Shown here: piece after piece, positions 26,234 through 34,647 of the stretch
Numbering within the stretch: position 1 is the first letter of the stretch
Layout of the letters: each line of letters opens with the position of its first letter
Assembly (NCBI RefSeq): GCF_008087665.1
Contig: NZ_CP042912.1
Coordinates: 4,154,001 to 4,218,000 of the forward strand
Direction of reading: 5' to 3'
DNA: 64,000 nucleotides
From: Mariniblastus fucicola
GTDB taxonomy: Bacteria; Planctomycetota; Planctomycetia; Pirellulales; Pirellulaceae
Position numbers and translations under genes: made by a program
Notes under the pieces: generated by a model
Seen by the model: the letters and a program-made list of their open reading frames with translations, nothing else
Databases searched by the model: none
What the model was told of the DNA's origin: nothing

Positions 26234-27382
26234 CTATTCGATTACCAGTTCGGCCTGCAAAGCGCCCTGGTTTCTGAGTGTCGTAAATATATTGATCATC
26301 GAGTTCGGCGAGACTGCCAATGTGTTTAGAGCCTGTGCCAAATCGCCGACGGTGAGTCCCTCTTGCCATACGTTGTATGTACCTCCGGACTCAAAAATAT
26401 CCACCGCAGAACGAGGAAGCACGACGGTTTCTCCTTGGCTAAACGGGGCAGGCTGGGAGGCAACCGGGGTTTCCGCTGTTGAGATTACGATGTTCTCGCT
26501 GGCGAATAGAACGCGTGAAATCTTGACGTGCTTGCCCATTACGATCGTCCCGGTTTTCTGATTGATCACCACGCGAGCCCGTTGATCCGGCTTGATCCGC
26601 AGTTCCCCAACCATCGAAATAAACGCCGGCAGAGACCGTTGAAAACTACGCGGCACTGCAATCTCGACCGTCCCGGCATCCAATGCTCGAGCGGTGTTCG
26701 GAAAGACCATATTCAGCGCGTTGGAAATCTGTGTTGCCGTGGAATACTCTTTGTTTCTCAGCACCAATCGAAGGCGACCGTTGACCAACAATTGTTCCGG
26801 ACAGATCTCTCTCTCGACAATCGCCTCACAGACTCCGACGGTAGGATGATTCTTGGTAACCGATGCCGCGGCTCCTCCGGCAGCGACTCCGCCACCGATG
26901 ATTGGGCCTTGTGCGATCGCATAAATTTCATCGTCGATCCCCCGCAACACAGCTTGATGCAGCGTACCGCCGCGCAGACTGGTCGCGTCGTCCGCTACGG
27001 AAACGTTGATCAGAATCGTCTCTCCCTTTCTGGCGTACGGAGGAATTTTTCCCGACACCAGTACGGCCGACATGTTCTTTGTTTCCGCCTGGTCGACTCG
27101 AATTCCCTTGTGCAAGAAGTAGCTGCTGGCCATCGACCGAGTTTGTTCGGACTTGCCACCCGTACCGCTGAGACCAAACACCAGCCCGTCGCCAGAGACG
27201 TGATTGTTACGATCACCGTCGACGAAAGTAATATCCTTAACGCGTACCGACGGATCGAGCTGACCGCGAACATACGAGTTACGCGGCGCTGCCGGCGCAG
27301 GAGCAACCACTTGCGATGACGCTGTTGTGACACTGCAGAAGCAACAACACAGGACTATCAAAATATCAGGTATCAGTTTCAC
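26234..27382 (-). CDS. flgI: Flagellar P-ring protein FlgI
   Basis: FlgI forms the bushing in the peptidoglycan layer. The 382-residue product has a signal peptide (about 1-24) and the family segments VKDITFVDGDRNNHVSGDGL, VFGLSGTGGKSEQT and KNMSAVLVSGKIPPYARKGE. The C-terminal TVGDLAQALNTLAVSPNSMI is also conserved. Length and motifs match the family. The presence of flgI and flgH implies a diderm envelope with peptidoglycan. It follows flgH after 33 bases. Confidence 0.96.
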   Translation of the reverse strand: MKLIPDILIVLCCCFCSVTTASSQVVAPAPAAPRNSYVRGQLDPSVRVKDITFVDGDRNNHVSGDGLVFGLSGTGGKSEQTRSMASSYFLHKGIRVDQAETKNMSAVLVSGKIPPYARKGETILINVSVADDATSLRGGTLHQAVLRGIDDEIYAIAQGPIIGGGVAAGGAAASVTKNHPTVGVCEAIVEREICPEQLLVNGRLRLVLRNKEYSTATQISNALNMVFPNTARALDAGTVEIAVPRSFQRSLPAFISMVGELRIKPDQRARVVINQKTGTIVMGKHVKISRVLFASENIVISTAETPVASQPAPFSQGETVVLPRSAVDIFESGGTYNVWQEGLTVGDLAQALNTLAVSPNSMINIFTTLRNQGALQAELVIE

Positions 27383-27415
27383 GGAATCACGAAAAGTTGA
27401 GTGGATGAGGACGCA

Positions 27416-28060
27416 CTAGAACGGCCACAGTCGATTGATTCTTCTGCTGAAAGAACCTTGCTTGTTAAACTTTTGCTCGGTCCCCTTACCAGACAGTCGA
27501 ATGTCGAGATTGGCGACAAACCGGGACGAGATCGAATTGTCAGGAAGCAAATCAATTTGCCGCACAACGCCCGACAGACGCAGCGTTCTCGAATCACCCT
27601 GGACAGAGATATTTCGCTCGCCGGAGATCACAAGATTGCCATTGGGCTGGACGTCAATCACCGTCACGGTGAATCGGTCTAGAAATTGGCGCTCGCTGCG
27701 GAACTCCGAATCTCCCGTAAATCCCCGACTGCTGGAACTGGACTGATTCAATGCTCCGTCGCCAGTTGCACCGCCAAGTCCACCGCCAAGGCTGTAGCTC
27801 AATCCACCCGAGATATTTGAGTTGCCGGATTTGTCCAACGATCGTTCGTCGCGATTTTCAACATCAGTGCTTTCGCTGATCACCACAGACAGCAAATCGC
27901 CCCGCTGCCGGGCCGCGTAGTTGCGATATTGATCAATCTGGTTGGCGGAACGACGCTCGAAAAGACTTTGGGCTTTCGCAGTTTCCGGGCTGGTCGTCAG
28001 CACGAACAGACTTGCGACGATCGCCATTAGCAGGATGGATTGTTTTCGATGGTTTATCAT
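27416..28060 (-). CDS. flgH: Flagellar L-ring protein FlgH without lipobox
   Basis: FlgH forms the ring in the outer membrane. The 214-residue product has a signal peptide cleaved around AKAQS (residues 28-32). The L-ring core includes RQRGDLLSVVISESTDVENR, then a Gly/Ser-rich loop and VIDVQPNGNLVISGERNISV. Most FlgH proteins are lipoproteins with a Cys at the cleavage site; no cysteine is present here, so acylation is unlikely. It is followed by flgI and preceded by flgA. Confidence 0.93.
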   Translation of the reverse strand: MINHRKQSILLMAIVASLFVLTTSPETAKAQSLFERRSANQIDQYRNYAARQRGDLLSVVISESTDVENRDERSLDKSGNSNISGGLSYSLGGGLGGATGDGALNQSSSSSRGFTGDSEFRSERQFLDRFTVTVIDVQPNGNLVISGERNISVQGDSRTLRLSGVVRQIDLLPDNSISSRFVANLDIRLSGKGTEQKFNKQGSFSRRINRLWPF

Positions 28061-28074
28061 TTTTACTGTTCGAT

Positions 28075-29073
28075 CTATTGAGTTACCACAACGGTCGTCC
28101 TGTCATAGACGACAGCGTTGATTTCTTTGTTGCTGTTGGTGTTGAGCACTCTCACCATTTCGCCTCTGGCACCACTGGTCATCACCTTGGCATTTTTGAC
28201 TCGCACTCTTAACCGCCCCTGCATCAACACGATGTCAACCAGGTCATTTCGTTTCACAAGCACCTGTTTCCGAACCGGGCGACGACTGAGATGACGCGAG
28301 GTAACGATTTGATGCGGGGCAATATCACGGCTGGCAACACAGCCAACGCATTCGGCGCCGGCAAGTTCAATTTTGCCATCCATCAAGGGCCGTTTGATGT
28401 TCTGCACGTGTCCGGCAGTGATGACAGTTCCTTTTGATATCAGGCCTGAGGTGACGAAAACGTTCTGCATCACGACAATTTGAACGTGCGTCCTGTGCGT
28501 CACACGATTCCCACTGGAGTCCGAGTATTCGACCTGAATGTACTTGTCACCCAAAGGTAGTTGAGCAGGAAAGAAGGCGAGGATTTCGAAGTCGCCGGTG
28601 TTTATGGAGTCTCGCAATTTGGCAATTACGTCAAGGTTCAACAGTCGGACGCGAACATCGTCGACACCAATTCCGAATTGAAAACTCAAGTCGTGGCCAA
28701 GTTTTGCTTCGAGACGTTCCTGTAACTTTTCGTTTGGAATCAAATTAACCGTGGTCTTTTCAGGTCCGGAAAGAGAAATAGACGTTCGGGCCACGCCGTC
28801 CAACGCAATCCGAATCGCGACCTGTTGCCTGGATACAACCGTCGACTTGCCTGCAACGACCAAGTCCAGATCCAGCGTCTTGATCCTGTTTCGCAACAGC
28901 GGCGATCCGCCTCGAACATCGCAAACGTCGCCGATTGAAAGTTCTCCATCGGCAACTGTCAGTTGGTTCGAACGCACGATGACCTGAACTACTTCGGAAG
29001 CATGCAGCGAAGTCGACAATGCGATTAAGCCGATGATCGCAGCAAGGATTCCGGTTTTTGCTTTACGGATCAT
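28075..29073 (-). CDS. flgA: P-ring assembly chaperone FlgA
   Basis: FlgA is a periplasmic chaperone for FlgI. The 332-residue product has a signal peptide (1-26), an N-terminal beta domain, and a C-terminal SAF domain. That domain contains FVTSGLISKGTVITAGHVQN, VASRDIAPHQIVTSRHL and the final VRVLNTNSNKEINAVV. It is longer than E. coli FlgA (219 residues) because of the N-terminal region. Its start codon abuts the flgG stop. Confidence 0.92.
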   Translation of the reverse strand: MIRKAKTGILAAIIGLIALSTSLHASEVVQVIVRSNQLTVADGELSIGDVCDVRGGSPLLRNRIKTLDLDLVVAGKSTVVSRQQVAIRIALDGVARTSISLSGPEKTTVNLIPNEKLQERLEAKLGHDLSFQFGIGVDDVRVRLLNLDVIAKLRDSINTGDFEILAFFPAQLPLGDKYIQVEYSDSSGNRVTHRTHVQIVVMQNVFVTSGLISKGTVITAGHVQNIKRPLMDGKIELAGAECVGCVASRDIAPHQIVTSRHLSRRPVRKQVLVKRNDLVDIVLMQGRLRVRVKNAKVMTSGARGEMVRVLNTNSNKEINAVVYDRTTVVVTQ

Positions 29074-29853
29074 TTATCGCACCAGGTCACTAGCAGTTGA
29101 CAGCATCTCATCGCCGGCCCGAATTGCGCGCGAGTTAATCTCGTAGGCTCGCTGGGCAGTAATCAGTGAAACCAGTTCCGAAACGACCTCGACGTTGGCG
29201 CCTTCAAGGAAGTTGTTTCGAATTCGCCCCAGCCCGTCGACTCCAGGCTCTCCTAGCGTTTCCGCGCCTGAGGCTTCGGTTTCGAGGTAGAGATTGCCCC
29301 CGAGGTTCTGTAGCCCCGCAGGATTGGTGAACCGGGCCAACTGGATCGAAGGCCCTGTCGTCGATACACCGTCCAACTGATAAGTCACGATGCCTTCGCC
29401 CGAAATGTTAATGTTCGTCGCCAGCGGTGGAATGGTGACTTGAGGGTCCATCAGATAGCCGTCTCCGGTAACCAATTGCCCTTCCGAATCAGTTACAAAA
29501 GAACCGTCGCGTGTGTATGCTGTGGTGTCGCCGCGAGTTACCTTGAAGAAGCCATCGCCTTCAATCGTCATGTGGGTCGCGATGCCAGTTTCCGTGGGTG
29601 GCCCCTGGCTGAACACGCTGGTCGTGCCGACCGCTCGCACCCCGCTACCAATTTGCAATCCGATTGGCTTCGTTTGTCCATCAACTGCTGCCGCGCCCGG
29701 TGCAGCAATCGTGTCGTAGATCAGGTCGGCAAAGTTGATATGCTTCTTCTTGAAACCCGTCGTGTTCACGTTGGCAAGATTGTTGGCCGTGTTGTCGATC
29801 AACAACTCCTGAGCCCGCATGCCGGTCGCACTTGAATAGAACGCTTTTAACAT
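29074..29853 (-). CDS. flgG: Distal rod protein FlgG
   Basis: The 259-residue distal rod protein starts MLKAFYSSATGMRAQELLID with NTANNLANVNTTGFKK. The central beta domain contains IEGDGFFKVTRGDTTAYTRD. The C-terminal helix has GANVEVVSELVSLITAQRAY, followed by EINSRAIRAGDEML. Length and motifs match FlgG closely. It follows flgF by 28 bases. Confidence 0.96.
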   Translation of the reverse strand: MLKAFYSSATGMRAQELLIDNTANNLANVNTTGFKKKHINFADLIYDTIAAPGAAAVDGQTKPIGLQIGSGVRAVGTTSVFSQGPPTETGIATHMTIEGDGFFKVTRGDTTAYTRDGSFVTDSEGQLVTGDGYLMDPQVTIPPLATNINISGEGIVTYQLDGVSTTGPSIQLARFTNPAGLQNLGGNLYLETEASGAETLGEPGVDGLGRIRNNFLEGANVEVVSELVSLITAQRAYEINSRAIRAGDEMLSTASDLVR

Positions 29854-29881
29854 ATTGAATAGTTCCCTGTTGGATTAGGCG

Positions 29882-30598
29882 TTAAGCCCGAATGTGCTCG
29901 CGCATTGCTTCTGAAATGGCTGTCGTGGCTTTCTGGACGGCCTCGTAATGCCTCGTCCCAATGACCATCGCGATCATCTCGGAAACTGCATTTCCGTTCG
30001 AATATTCCTGGTTGAATTGAGTCACGACGGCCGTCGCATCAGTCTGAACCGAGTTCTGTCCAGCTTTGAAAAACGATTGGCTGACGCGTTCCAGCGACTG
30101 ATTGTCCCTAAACCCGACGACAGCCAGTTTTCCGAATTGCTGGCCTTTGCCGCTGACAGTTCCGTCTTCGCCGATAACGATTTCGCTGTCGGCTATGTCA
30201 GCGGGAATATTGATGGGGCCAGACTCGCCAAGAACCGGGAGGCCTTCATTGCTGACCAAAGTGCCTGAATCGGGACTGCGGTAGAAGTGACCTGCACGTG
30301 AGTACAACGTTCCATCCGGACTCTCAAAGGAGAAGAATCCGTCTCCGACCAAACTCGCATCGAGCGGCCGATCGGTCTGGTGAAGCCGTCCGTTCTCAAA
30401 GCTCGTGAGAACCTCCAGACTCTCCGGTCCAAGCTCATTTCTGGGGTTATTGGGCTGAGGGTTTTCCCTTTGGTTGACGACCAGTTGGGCGCTTCGATAG
30501 CCGCTCGTATTGAGATTCGCCAGGTTTGAGGAAATAACTTCCTGTTGCCTCGTGATCACATCGAGAGCGGCTGCACCGTTGTACAAACCACGAATCAT
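29882..30598 (-). CDS. flgF: Proximal/distal rod protein FlgF
   Basis: The ATG at 30598 (MIRGLYNGAAALDVITR) is preferred over a start at 30637 because AGGAGG lies just upstream. The 238-residue product shows SSNLANLNTSGYRS, the central VGDGFFSFESPDGTLYSRAG, and the C-terminal EMIAMVIGTRHYEAVQKATT. These are features of the FlgF/FlgG rod family. It leads the nine-gene operon ending in flgL and is probably transcribed from the sigma-54 promoter at 30685-30700. Confidence 0.92.
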   Translation of the reverse strand: MIRGLYNGAAALDVITRQQEVISSNLANLNTSGYRSAQLVVNQRENPQPNNPRNELGPESLEVLTSFENGRLHQTDRPLDASLVGDGFFSFESPDGTLYSRAGHFYRSPDSGTLVSNEGLPVLGESGPINIPADIADSEIVIGEDGTVSGKGQQFGKLAVVGFRDNQSLERVSQSFFKAGQNSVQTDATAVVTQFNQEYSNGNAVSEMIAMVIGTRHYEAVQKATTAISEAMREHIRA

Positions 30599-30684
30599 TG
30601 TTGTTCCTCCTGACCAACAAACCAAATCGCAAACCAAATTGGCACGGGAAATTGCGGGATCCTCGGCCGAACCGAATCAGTTCC

Positions 30685-30700
30685 GCAAACAGCATGCCAA
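30685..30700 (-). promoter_or_regulatory. Sigma-54 promoter for flgF operon
   Basis: Read on the minus strand, TGGCATGCTGTTTGCG has GG and GC at exact -24/-12 spacing and the TTTGC core. Transcription would start near 30674, about 76 bases before the flgF ATG. It matches the fliK promoter closely (both TTGGCAT...TTTGC). Confidence 0.85.
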
Positions 30701-30801
30701 CCATTTACAGTTCGCCGTCAGTTTTTGCTGCGGCAGGCGAACCGCGGCGTGACAATTCTTCGAAAGCGCGAAAACTCAAAAGTGGTAGCGATTGAACCAG
30801 G

Positions 30802-30830
30802 AAATTATTGCGTGTCAGTGGCAACAATTT
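30802..30830. promoter_or_regulatory. Dyad, candidate activator site between flgF and fliL
   Basis: Arms AAATTATTGC (30802-30811) and GCAACAATTT (30821-30830) are inverted repeats matching at 9 of 10 positions, separated by 9 bases. The centre lies about 115 bp upstream of the flgF -24 element, a normal distance for an enhancer-binding protein site. Ownership by the activator at 3478-4563 is inference. Confidence 0.45.
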
Positions 30831-31033
30831 TCCGGTGACGCCTCTCAAGTGCCCAAGGGGCAAGGCCGATAGGCTTTAACGACTCTAACAATTATTAGTG
30901 TCAGGCGAACTCTGCACCAATGTAACAATTTAATTGCACTGAACCAGAAAACGAAACTCGCCTTTTATCCTTCGTTCAATCGACATCGCAGTGAACCACC
31001 TCGCTTCCGGTGTCCAACAAAGCACATTCAGGT

Positions 31034-31561
31034 ATGGCTGAAGAAAACGAAACACAAGACACACCACCGAAAAAATCGGGATTCCTCGGAAAGCTGATCG
31101 TGTGGGGCATCATCTTCGTCATAGGTGCAGGAGCAGGCTTTGCCGTCCCCATGCTCACGGGTCCGGGAGAAGTTCCGGACAAGGGGGTGAACCCTGGCGT
31201 CGTTGGCGTAAAGCTAATGGACTTCCCGGAACCGGTTGAGGAGAAAGCTTTCATCGATTTCGATGAAGTGGTTGCCAACTTGAACGACCCGCGAGCATCA
31301 CGATACGTGAACTGCACGTTGACGCTACAAGTTTCCAAGTCTCAGGAAGACGCTTTGACCAAACTGGTCGAAGAAAAAAACGTCCTGCTGAAGAACTGGC
31401 TGATCGCACATCTTCGCGACAAAACGCTTGAAGAAGTACGCGGCAAGTACGGCCACAATTTGCTCCGTCGTGAAATCCATGGCAAGTTCAATGAGATGCT
31501 GTTTACCGATGGCATTGAGCGGATTGAAGACATCCTGTTCAGCGATTTCAAGATTCAATGA
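31034..31561 (+). CDS. fliL: Flagellar basal-body protein FliL
   Basis: FliL surrounds and stabilises the stator. The 175-residue product (ATG at 31034; a GTG at 31010 would add eight residues) has a cytoplasmic tip and one membrane helix (about 23-45). The periplasmic stomatin-like domain includes NLNDPRASRYVNCTLTLQVS and ends EMLFTDGIERIEDILFSDFKIQ, a clear FliL tail. Its stop overlaps the fliM start by four bases. It is the first gene of the right-hand plus-strand operon. Confidence 0.92.
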   Translation: MAEENETQDTPPKKSGFLGKLIVWGIIFVIGAGAGFAVPMLTGPGEVPDKGVNPGVVGVKLMDFPEPVEEKAFIDFDEVVANLNDPRASRYVNCTLTLQVSKSQEDALTKLVEEKNVLLKNWLIAHLRDKTLEEVRGKYGHNLLRREIHGKFNEMLFTDGIERIEDILFSDFKIQ

Positions 31562-32433
31562 GTGATCCTCAATATACTGTTTACGATTTTCGCCAGGCGG
31601 AATCGACCGATGAATCGGCGAACGCGTTTCGACTGTGGATCGCAAAGGCTTCACAAGCGTTCTCGGACCATTGGGTTGGCATCGCGGGAAGTGAAGGCAG
31701 TTTGTACGCCAACAACATCCGTACTCAATCCCTTGAATCCGCGGTTGAAAATACTGCCGCGTCGGATTTCTGCTGTACGTTCAACATCACGGACGAAAAC
31801 ACACAGTCTATCTGGTACATCTCGGAGCACGATGCTCATCAGATCGTCGCCGAGCTGCTTCATGCTCCTGAAGGAGCTGAAATTGCGGAGCGACCCCTGA
31901 CCGATATCGAATCGGTGGTTGCGAAGACTTTTTTTGAAACGCTTGCCAAGTCCGTGCGACAAGGCTGGCTCGGGACGCTGGCATTGAATTGCGATATCGA
32001 AGCGATCTCTACCAACCCCAAGCGAGTCCGACTTTGCCGCGGCAAAGACCTCGTGATTACGGGCAGCCTGCACATGCAACTGGCACGTGGCGAGACAACC
32101 GTTCATTGGATTTCGAAAAAGCAGGAGATGTCGGAATTGCTCGAGCAAGTTGTCGATCGCAGGGCGTCTACGGGAACGAGCAACGATCCGCGGGCGACAG
32201 TTGAGCGGCTTCCAATCGAAATCGTTGGCTTGTTGGGACAGGCCAGCATCCCGATGCGACGTTTGGCCAGCATCACAGTCGGTGACATCGTACAACTCGA
32301 CCAGAGAATTGACCAACCGATTGTGGCCTCTGTCGCCGGCCGTCCGTTCTTTGAATGTTGGCCCGGAAAAATCGGCAAGACAGTGGGACTCGAGATCTCA
32401 AAGTGCATTGGGCCCAACGGCAGCGCGAGCTAA
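31558..32433 (+). CDS. fliM: Flagellar motor switch protein FliM, CheY-site lacking
   Basis: FliM forms the wall of the C ring. The 291-residue product has a recognisable middle domain (about 20-195) with RPLTDIESVVAKTFFETLAK and a C-terminal SPOA domain (about 220-285) containing IPMRRLASITVGDIVQLDQR. The usual N-terminal CheY-P docking peptide (LSQ-EIDALL type) is absent; the chain starts MSDPQYTVYDFRQAES. The protein is about 40 residues shorter than typical FliM. Position between fliL and fliN supports the assignment despite divergence. Confidence 0.85.
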   Translation: MSDPQYTVYDFRQAESTDESANAFRLWIAKASQAFSDHWVGIAGSEGSLYANNIRTQSLESAVENTAASDFCCTFNITDENTQSIWYISEHDAHQIVAELLHAPEGAEIAERPLTDIESVVAKTFFETLAKSVRQGWLGTLALNCDIEAISTNPKRVRLCRGKDLVITGSLHMQLARGETTVHWISKKQEMSELLEQVVDRRASTGTSNDPRATVERLPIEIVGLLGQASIPMRRLASITVGDIVQLDQRIDQPIVASVAGRPFFECWPGKIGKTVGLEISKCIGPNGSAS

Positions 32434-32479
32434 CTGACCAACCACGTTTCATTTGCAAACGCAAAGAGAAAGCACCCCC

Positions 32480-32878
32480 ATGGCTGACGAAAACACAGAA
32501 GACGATTCTCCAGAAGTCGAAGAAGCAGGCGCTGCGGCAACTCAAACCGCCAACGCGCCGGCTGATGCAAGCGAGGACGACGTACGCACTCCCGAGTTTC
32601 CAGACTTGAAACAAACGCCAGTTGTGGCCGGTGCTCCAGGAGAACTGAATCGCCTTTACGACGTTCAGGTTACGGTTGCCGCTGAGCTTGGACGGACCAG
32701 CGTTCCAATCCAGAAACTTTTGGGACTGACCGAAGGGTCTGTGTTTGAACTCGATCGCAGCATCAGCGCTCCTATTGAACTGGTTGCTCAAGGCGTTCCC
32801 CTGGGCAATGGAGAGGTTGTCGTTGTTGATGATTCCTTCGCGATTCGTATCAAAGAAATCTACGCCAATCCGTCGTAA
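32480..32878 (+). CDS. fliN: Flagellar motor switch protein FliN
   Basis: The ATG at 32480 (MADENTEDD) is preferred over an upstream start at 32453. The 132-residue product has an acidic disordered N-terminus (1-50) and a C-terminal SPOA domain with LYDVQVTVAAELGRTSVPIQ and ELVAQGVPLGNGEVVVVDDS. FliN forms the base of the C ring and binds FliH. It follows fliM after 46 bases. Confidence 0.94.
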   Translation: MADENTEDDSPEVEEAGAAATQTANAPADASEDDVRTPEFPDLKQTPVVAGAPGELNRLYDVQVTVAAELGRTSVPIQKLLGLTEGSVFELDRSISAPIELVAQGVPLGNGEVVVVDDSFAIRIKEIYANPS

Positions 32879-32945
32879 ACAAAATGCGAACTACTGACGC
32901 CATAGCAACATGATGTTGCTTTAGAGACGAAGGGATTCAGTCAAA

Positions 32946-33908
32946 GTGTTGATCAAATCAAAAACTCGTGCTTCGAACCAGCAAAGATGTTTTGCACCGC
33001 GGTTCCGTTCGTCGACAACAACAACATTCGCATCTGGTTCGTTTCGTGCACTCGCTGCAATGTTCGTCGTTGCGTTGTTGCTGGATTCGTCTGCGGTGGC
33101 TCAGACGTTTCGGAATAACGACTATCAAACCGGCAGCGCAGTGGATCGACTGATCGGGTCTGAGCCAACGAGCCTGAGAAACGCTGGACTGCGACAAGAC
33201 CGACAGGTTGTCCCAACGGCCTACGACCAATCGCCGCCTGCGAGAGTTATGCCATCGGAAGCTTTCAACGGTGGCGATGCGAATGAGATTCCGGGATACT
33301 CCAAGGTCCCGCAGCGTCAACGAGATTCGGAGATGCCGAACTTCATCGAACGGGAGAAAGAAGCTGATAGTACTGCGGACGCGACATCAGAGACGCCAGC
33401 GAAGAAGCAACATTTCGGCCAATTGATTGCCACCATGGGCATGAATCTGGCTTTTGTCCTGATGGTCGGAATCGGATTCATCGTGTTTGCCAAGCAATGG
33501 ATCAAACCGCAGGGAACAAACAAAAAAGAAACGACGAACGAACGATCGTCGTCGCTCAAGATCAAGGAAGAATTGGTACTTGATGACAACAGCACGATTC
33601 GTGTAATCGACTGGAAGGGTTCGGAGGTACTCGTGGCAAGCGATGCCAACGGAGTGAAGTCGATGATTGCGGTGGCGCCAAACTTCGCTGAAACTCTTGA
33701 CCAAATCGCTTCAGACACCGAGCCTCGCGAGATCGAGGCTCCTCCCCAGCGGTCAGATCGCCCCAAAAAGAAACGTACGCCGACTGTCTCACAGACGCAA
33801 GAAACCGACCACGGTGCGGTTGACGATCGCTTGATCCAGATGTTGTTGGATAGTGCCAACCGTTCGGCTGCTGCCTCAAAGACTTATTCAGCCAAGGACA
33901 GGGCATGA
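32946..33908 (+). CDS. fliO: FliO-like flagellar export gate assembly protein
   Basis: The 320-residue product (GTG start) has an N-terminal hydrophobic signal-like segment (about 35-52) and a 100-residue disordered region. A membrane helix follows (about 160-180: GMNLAFVLMVGIGFIVFAKQ), then a small cytoplasmic beta domain with KEELVLDDNSTIRVIDWKGS and LVASDANGVKSMIAV, typical of FliO. FliO helps assemble FliP. The long N-terminal extension with its own signal sequence is unusual, since E. coli FliO has 121 residues. Its TGA stop overlaps the fliP ATG. Confidence 0.85.
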   Translation: MLIKSKTRASNQQRCFAPRFRSSTTTTFASGSFRALAAMFVVALLLDSSAVAQTFRNNDYQTGSAVDRLIGSEPTSLRNAGLRQDRQVVPTAYDQSPPARVMPSEAFNGGDANEIPGYSKVPQRQRDSEMPNFIEREKEADSTADATSETPAKKQHFGQLIATMGMNLAFVLMVGIGFIVFAKQWIKPQGTNKKETTNERSSSLKIKEELVLDDNSTIRVIDWKGSEVLVASDANGVKSMIAVAPNFAETLDQIASDTEPREIEAPPQRSDRPKKKRTPTVSQTQETDHGAVDDRLIQMLLDSANRSAAASKTYSAKDRA

Positions 33909-34636
33909 ACATTCTGCTGTTGGCACAATTAGCTGAAACGCCGGCGCAGGATCCGGGAGCGTTGTCGAATCTGACACCGCCGATACAGATCGCATTGCTG
34001 CTTGGCGCGATGAGTTTCGCGACGGCGCTAATGGTTTGCGTCACCGCGTTCACGCGAATCATTATCGTTCTTTCGTTCGTGCGACGAGCGCTATCGACTC
34101 AAGAAATTCCGCCCAACCCGGTGATGCTGGGGCTCGCGTTGTTTCTGACTCTGTTCGTCATGGCGCCGACGTTTGAGTCGATCAACGAGAAAGCCATCCA
34201 GCCGCTGCTTGAGGCTCAGGAGATTCAAGCCAAAGATCCAACTGCGACTCCCGAGTTTGATTTCCAGCAAGCCTGGGACATCACGGTTGTCGAGCTGAAA
34301 ATGTTCATGATGGCGAATACGCGGACGGATGACCTGGAACTGTTTTTCGATCTTGCAGAGACCGAACCTCCGTACGAACGACTGGAAACGCCGCTCAAGA
34401 TTGCCGTTCCGGCGTTCATTATTAGCGAGCTAAAGACCGCGTTCATCATGGGTTTTTGCATCTACATTCCATTTCTCCTGATCGACCTTGTCGTGTCCAC
34501 GATTTTGATGTCGCTGGGAATGATGATGATGCCGCCAGTTGTCGTTTCAACGCCGTGCAAAATTCTGCTGTTCGTTTTAGTCGACGGATGGCAACTGATC
34601 TGTAAGTCGCTTGTTTCCAGTTTTGTCGCAGTCTGA
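33905..34636 (+). CDS. fliP: Flagellar export gate protein FliP
   Basis: FliP is the main subunit of the FliPQR export gate. The 243-residue product shows the family signatures FTRIIIVLSFVRRALSTQEI, PPNPVMLGLALFLTLFVM and IPFLLIDLVVSTILMSLGMM. Like FliP elsewhere, it has an N-terminal hydrophobic segment and four membrane helices. It overlaps fliO by four bases and precedes flhA by 11 bases; fliQ and fliR lie in the other operon. Confidence 0.97.
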   Translation: MNILLLAQLAETPAQDPGALSNLTPPIQIALLLGAMSFATALMVCVTAFTRIIIVLSFVRRALSTQEIPPNPVMLGLALFLTLFVMAPTFESINEKAIQPLLEAQEIQAKDPTATPEFDFQQAWDITVVELKMFMMANTRTDDLELFFDLAETEPPYERLETPLKIAVPAFIISELKTAFIMGFCIYIPFLLIDLVVSTILMSLGMMMMPPVVVSTPCKILLFVLVDGWQLICKSLVSSFVAV

Positions 34637-34647
34637 CGTCCCGCCGA

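Larger units (their letters stand above)
30599..31033. other. 435-bp divergent control region between flgF and fliL
   Basis: This gap holds the flgF sigma-54 promoter, the dyad at 30802-30830, and a GCCGATAG element (30865-30872) resembling a sigma-28 -10 box pointing toward fliL. Its -35 partner is weak (CAAG at 15-bp spacing). A plus-strand TTGGCACG...ATTGC string at 30640-30655 has one extra base between GG and GC and is probably inactive. No gene is seen. Confidence 0.5.

Noticed and set aside
30640-30655. Plus-strand sigma-54-like string TTGGCACGGGAAATTGC toward fliL
   Set aside because: There is one extra base between GG and GC, spacing that is normally inactive, and it is nearly 400 bases from fliL.
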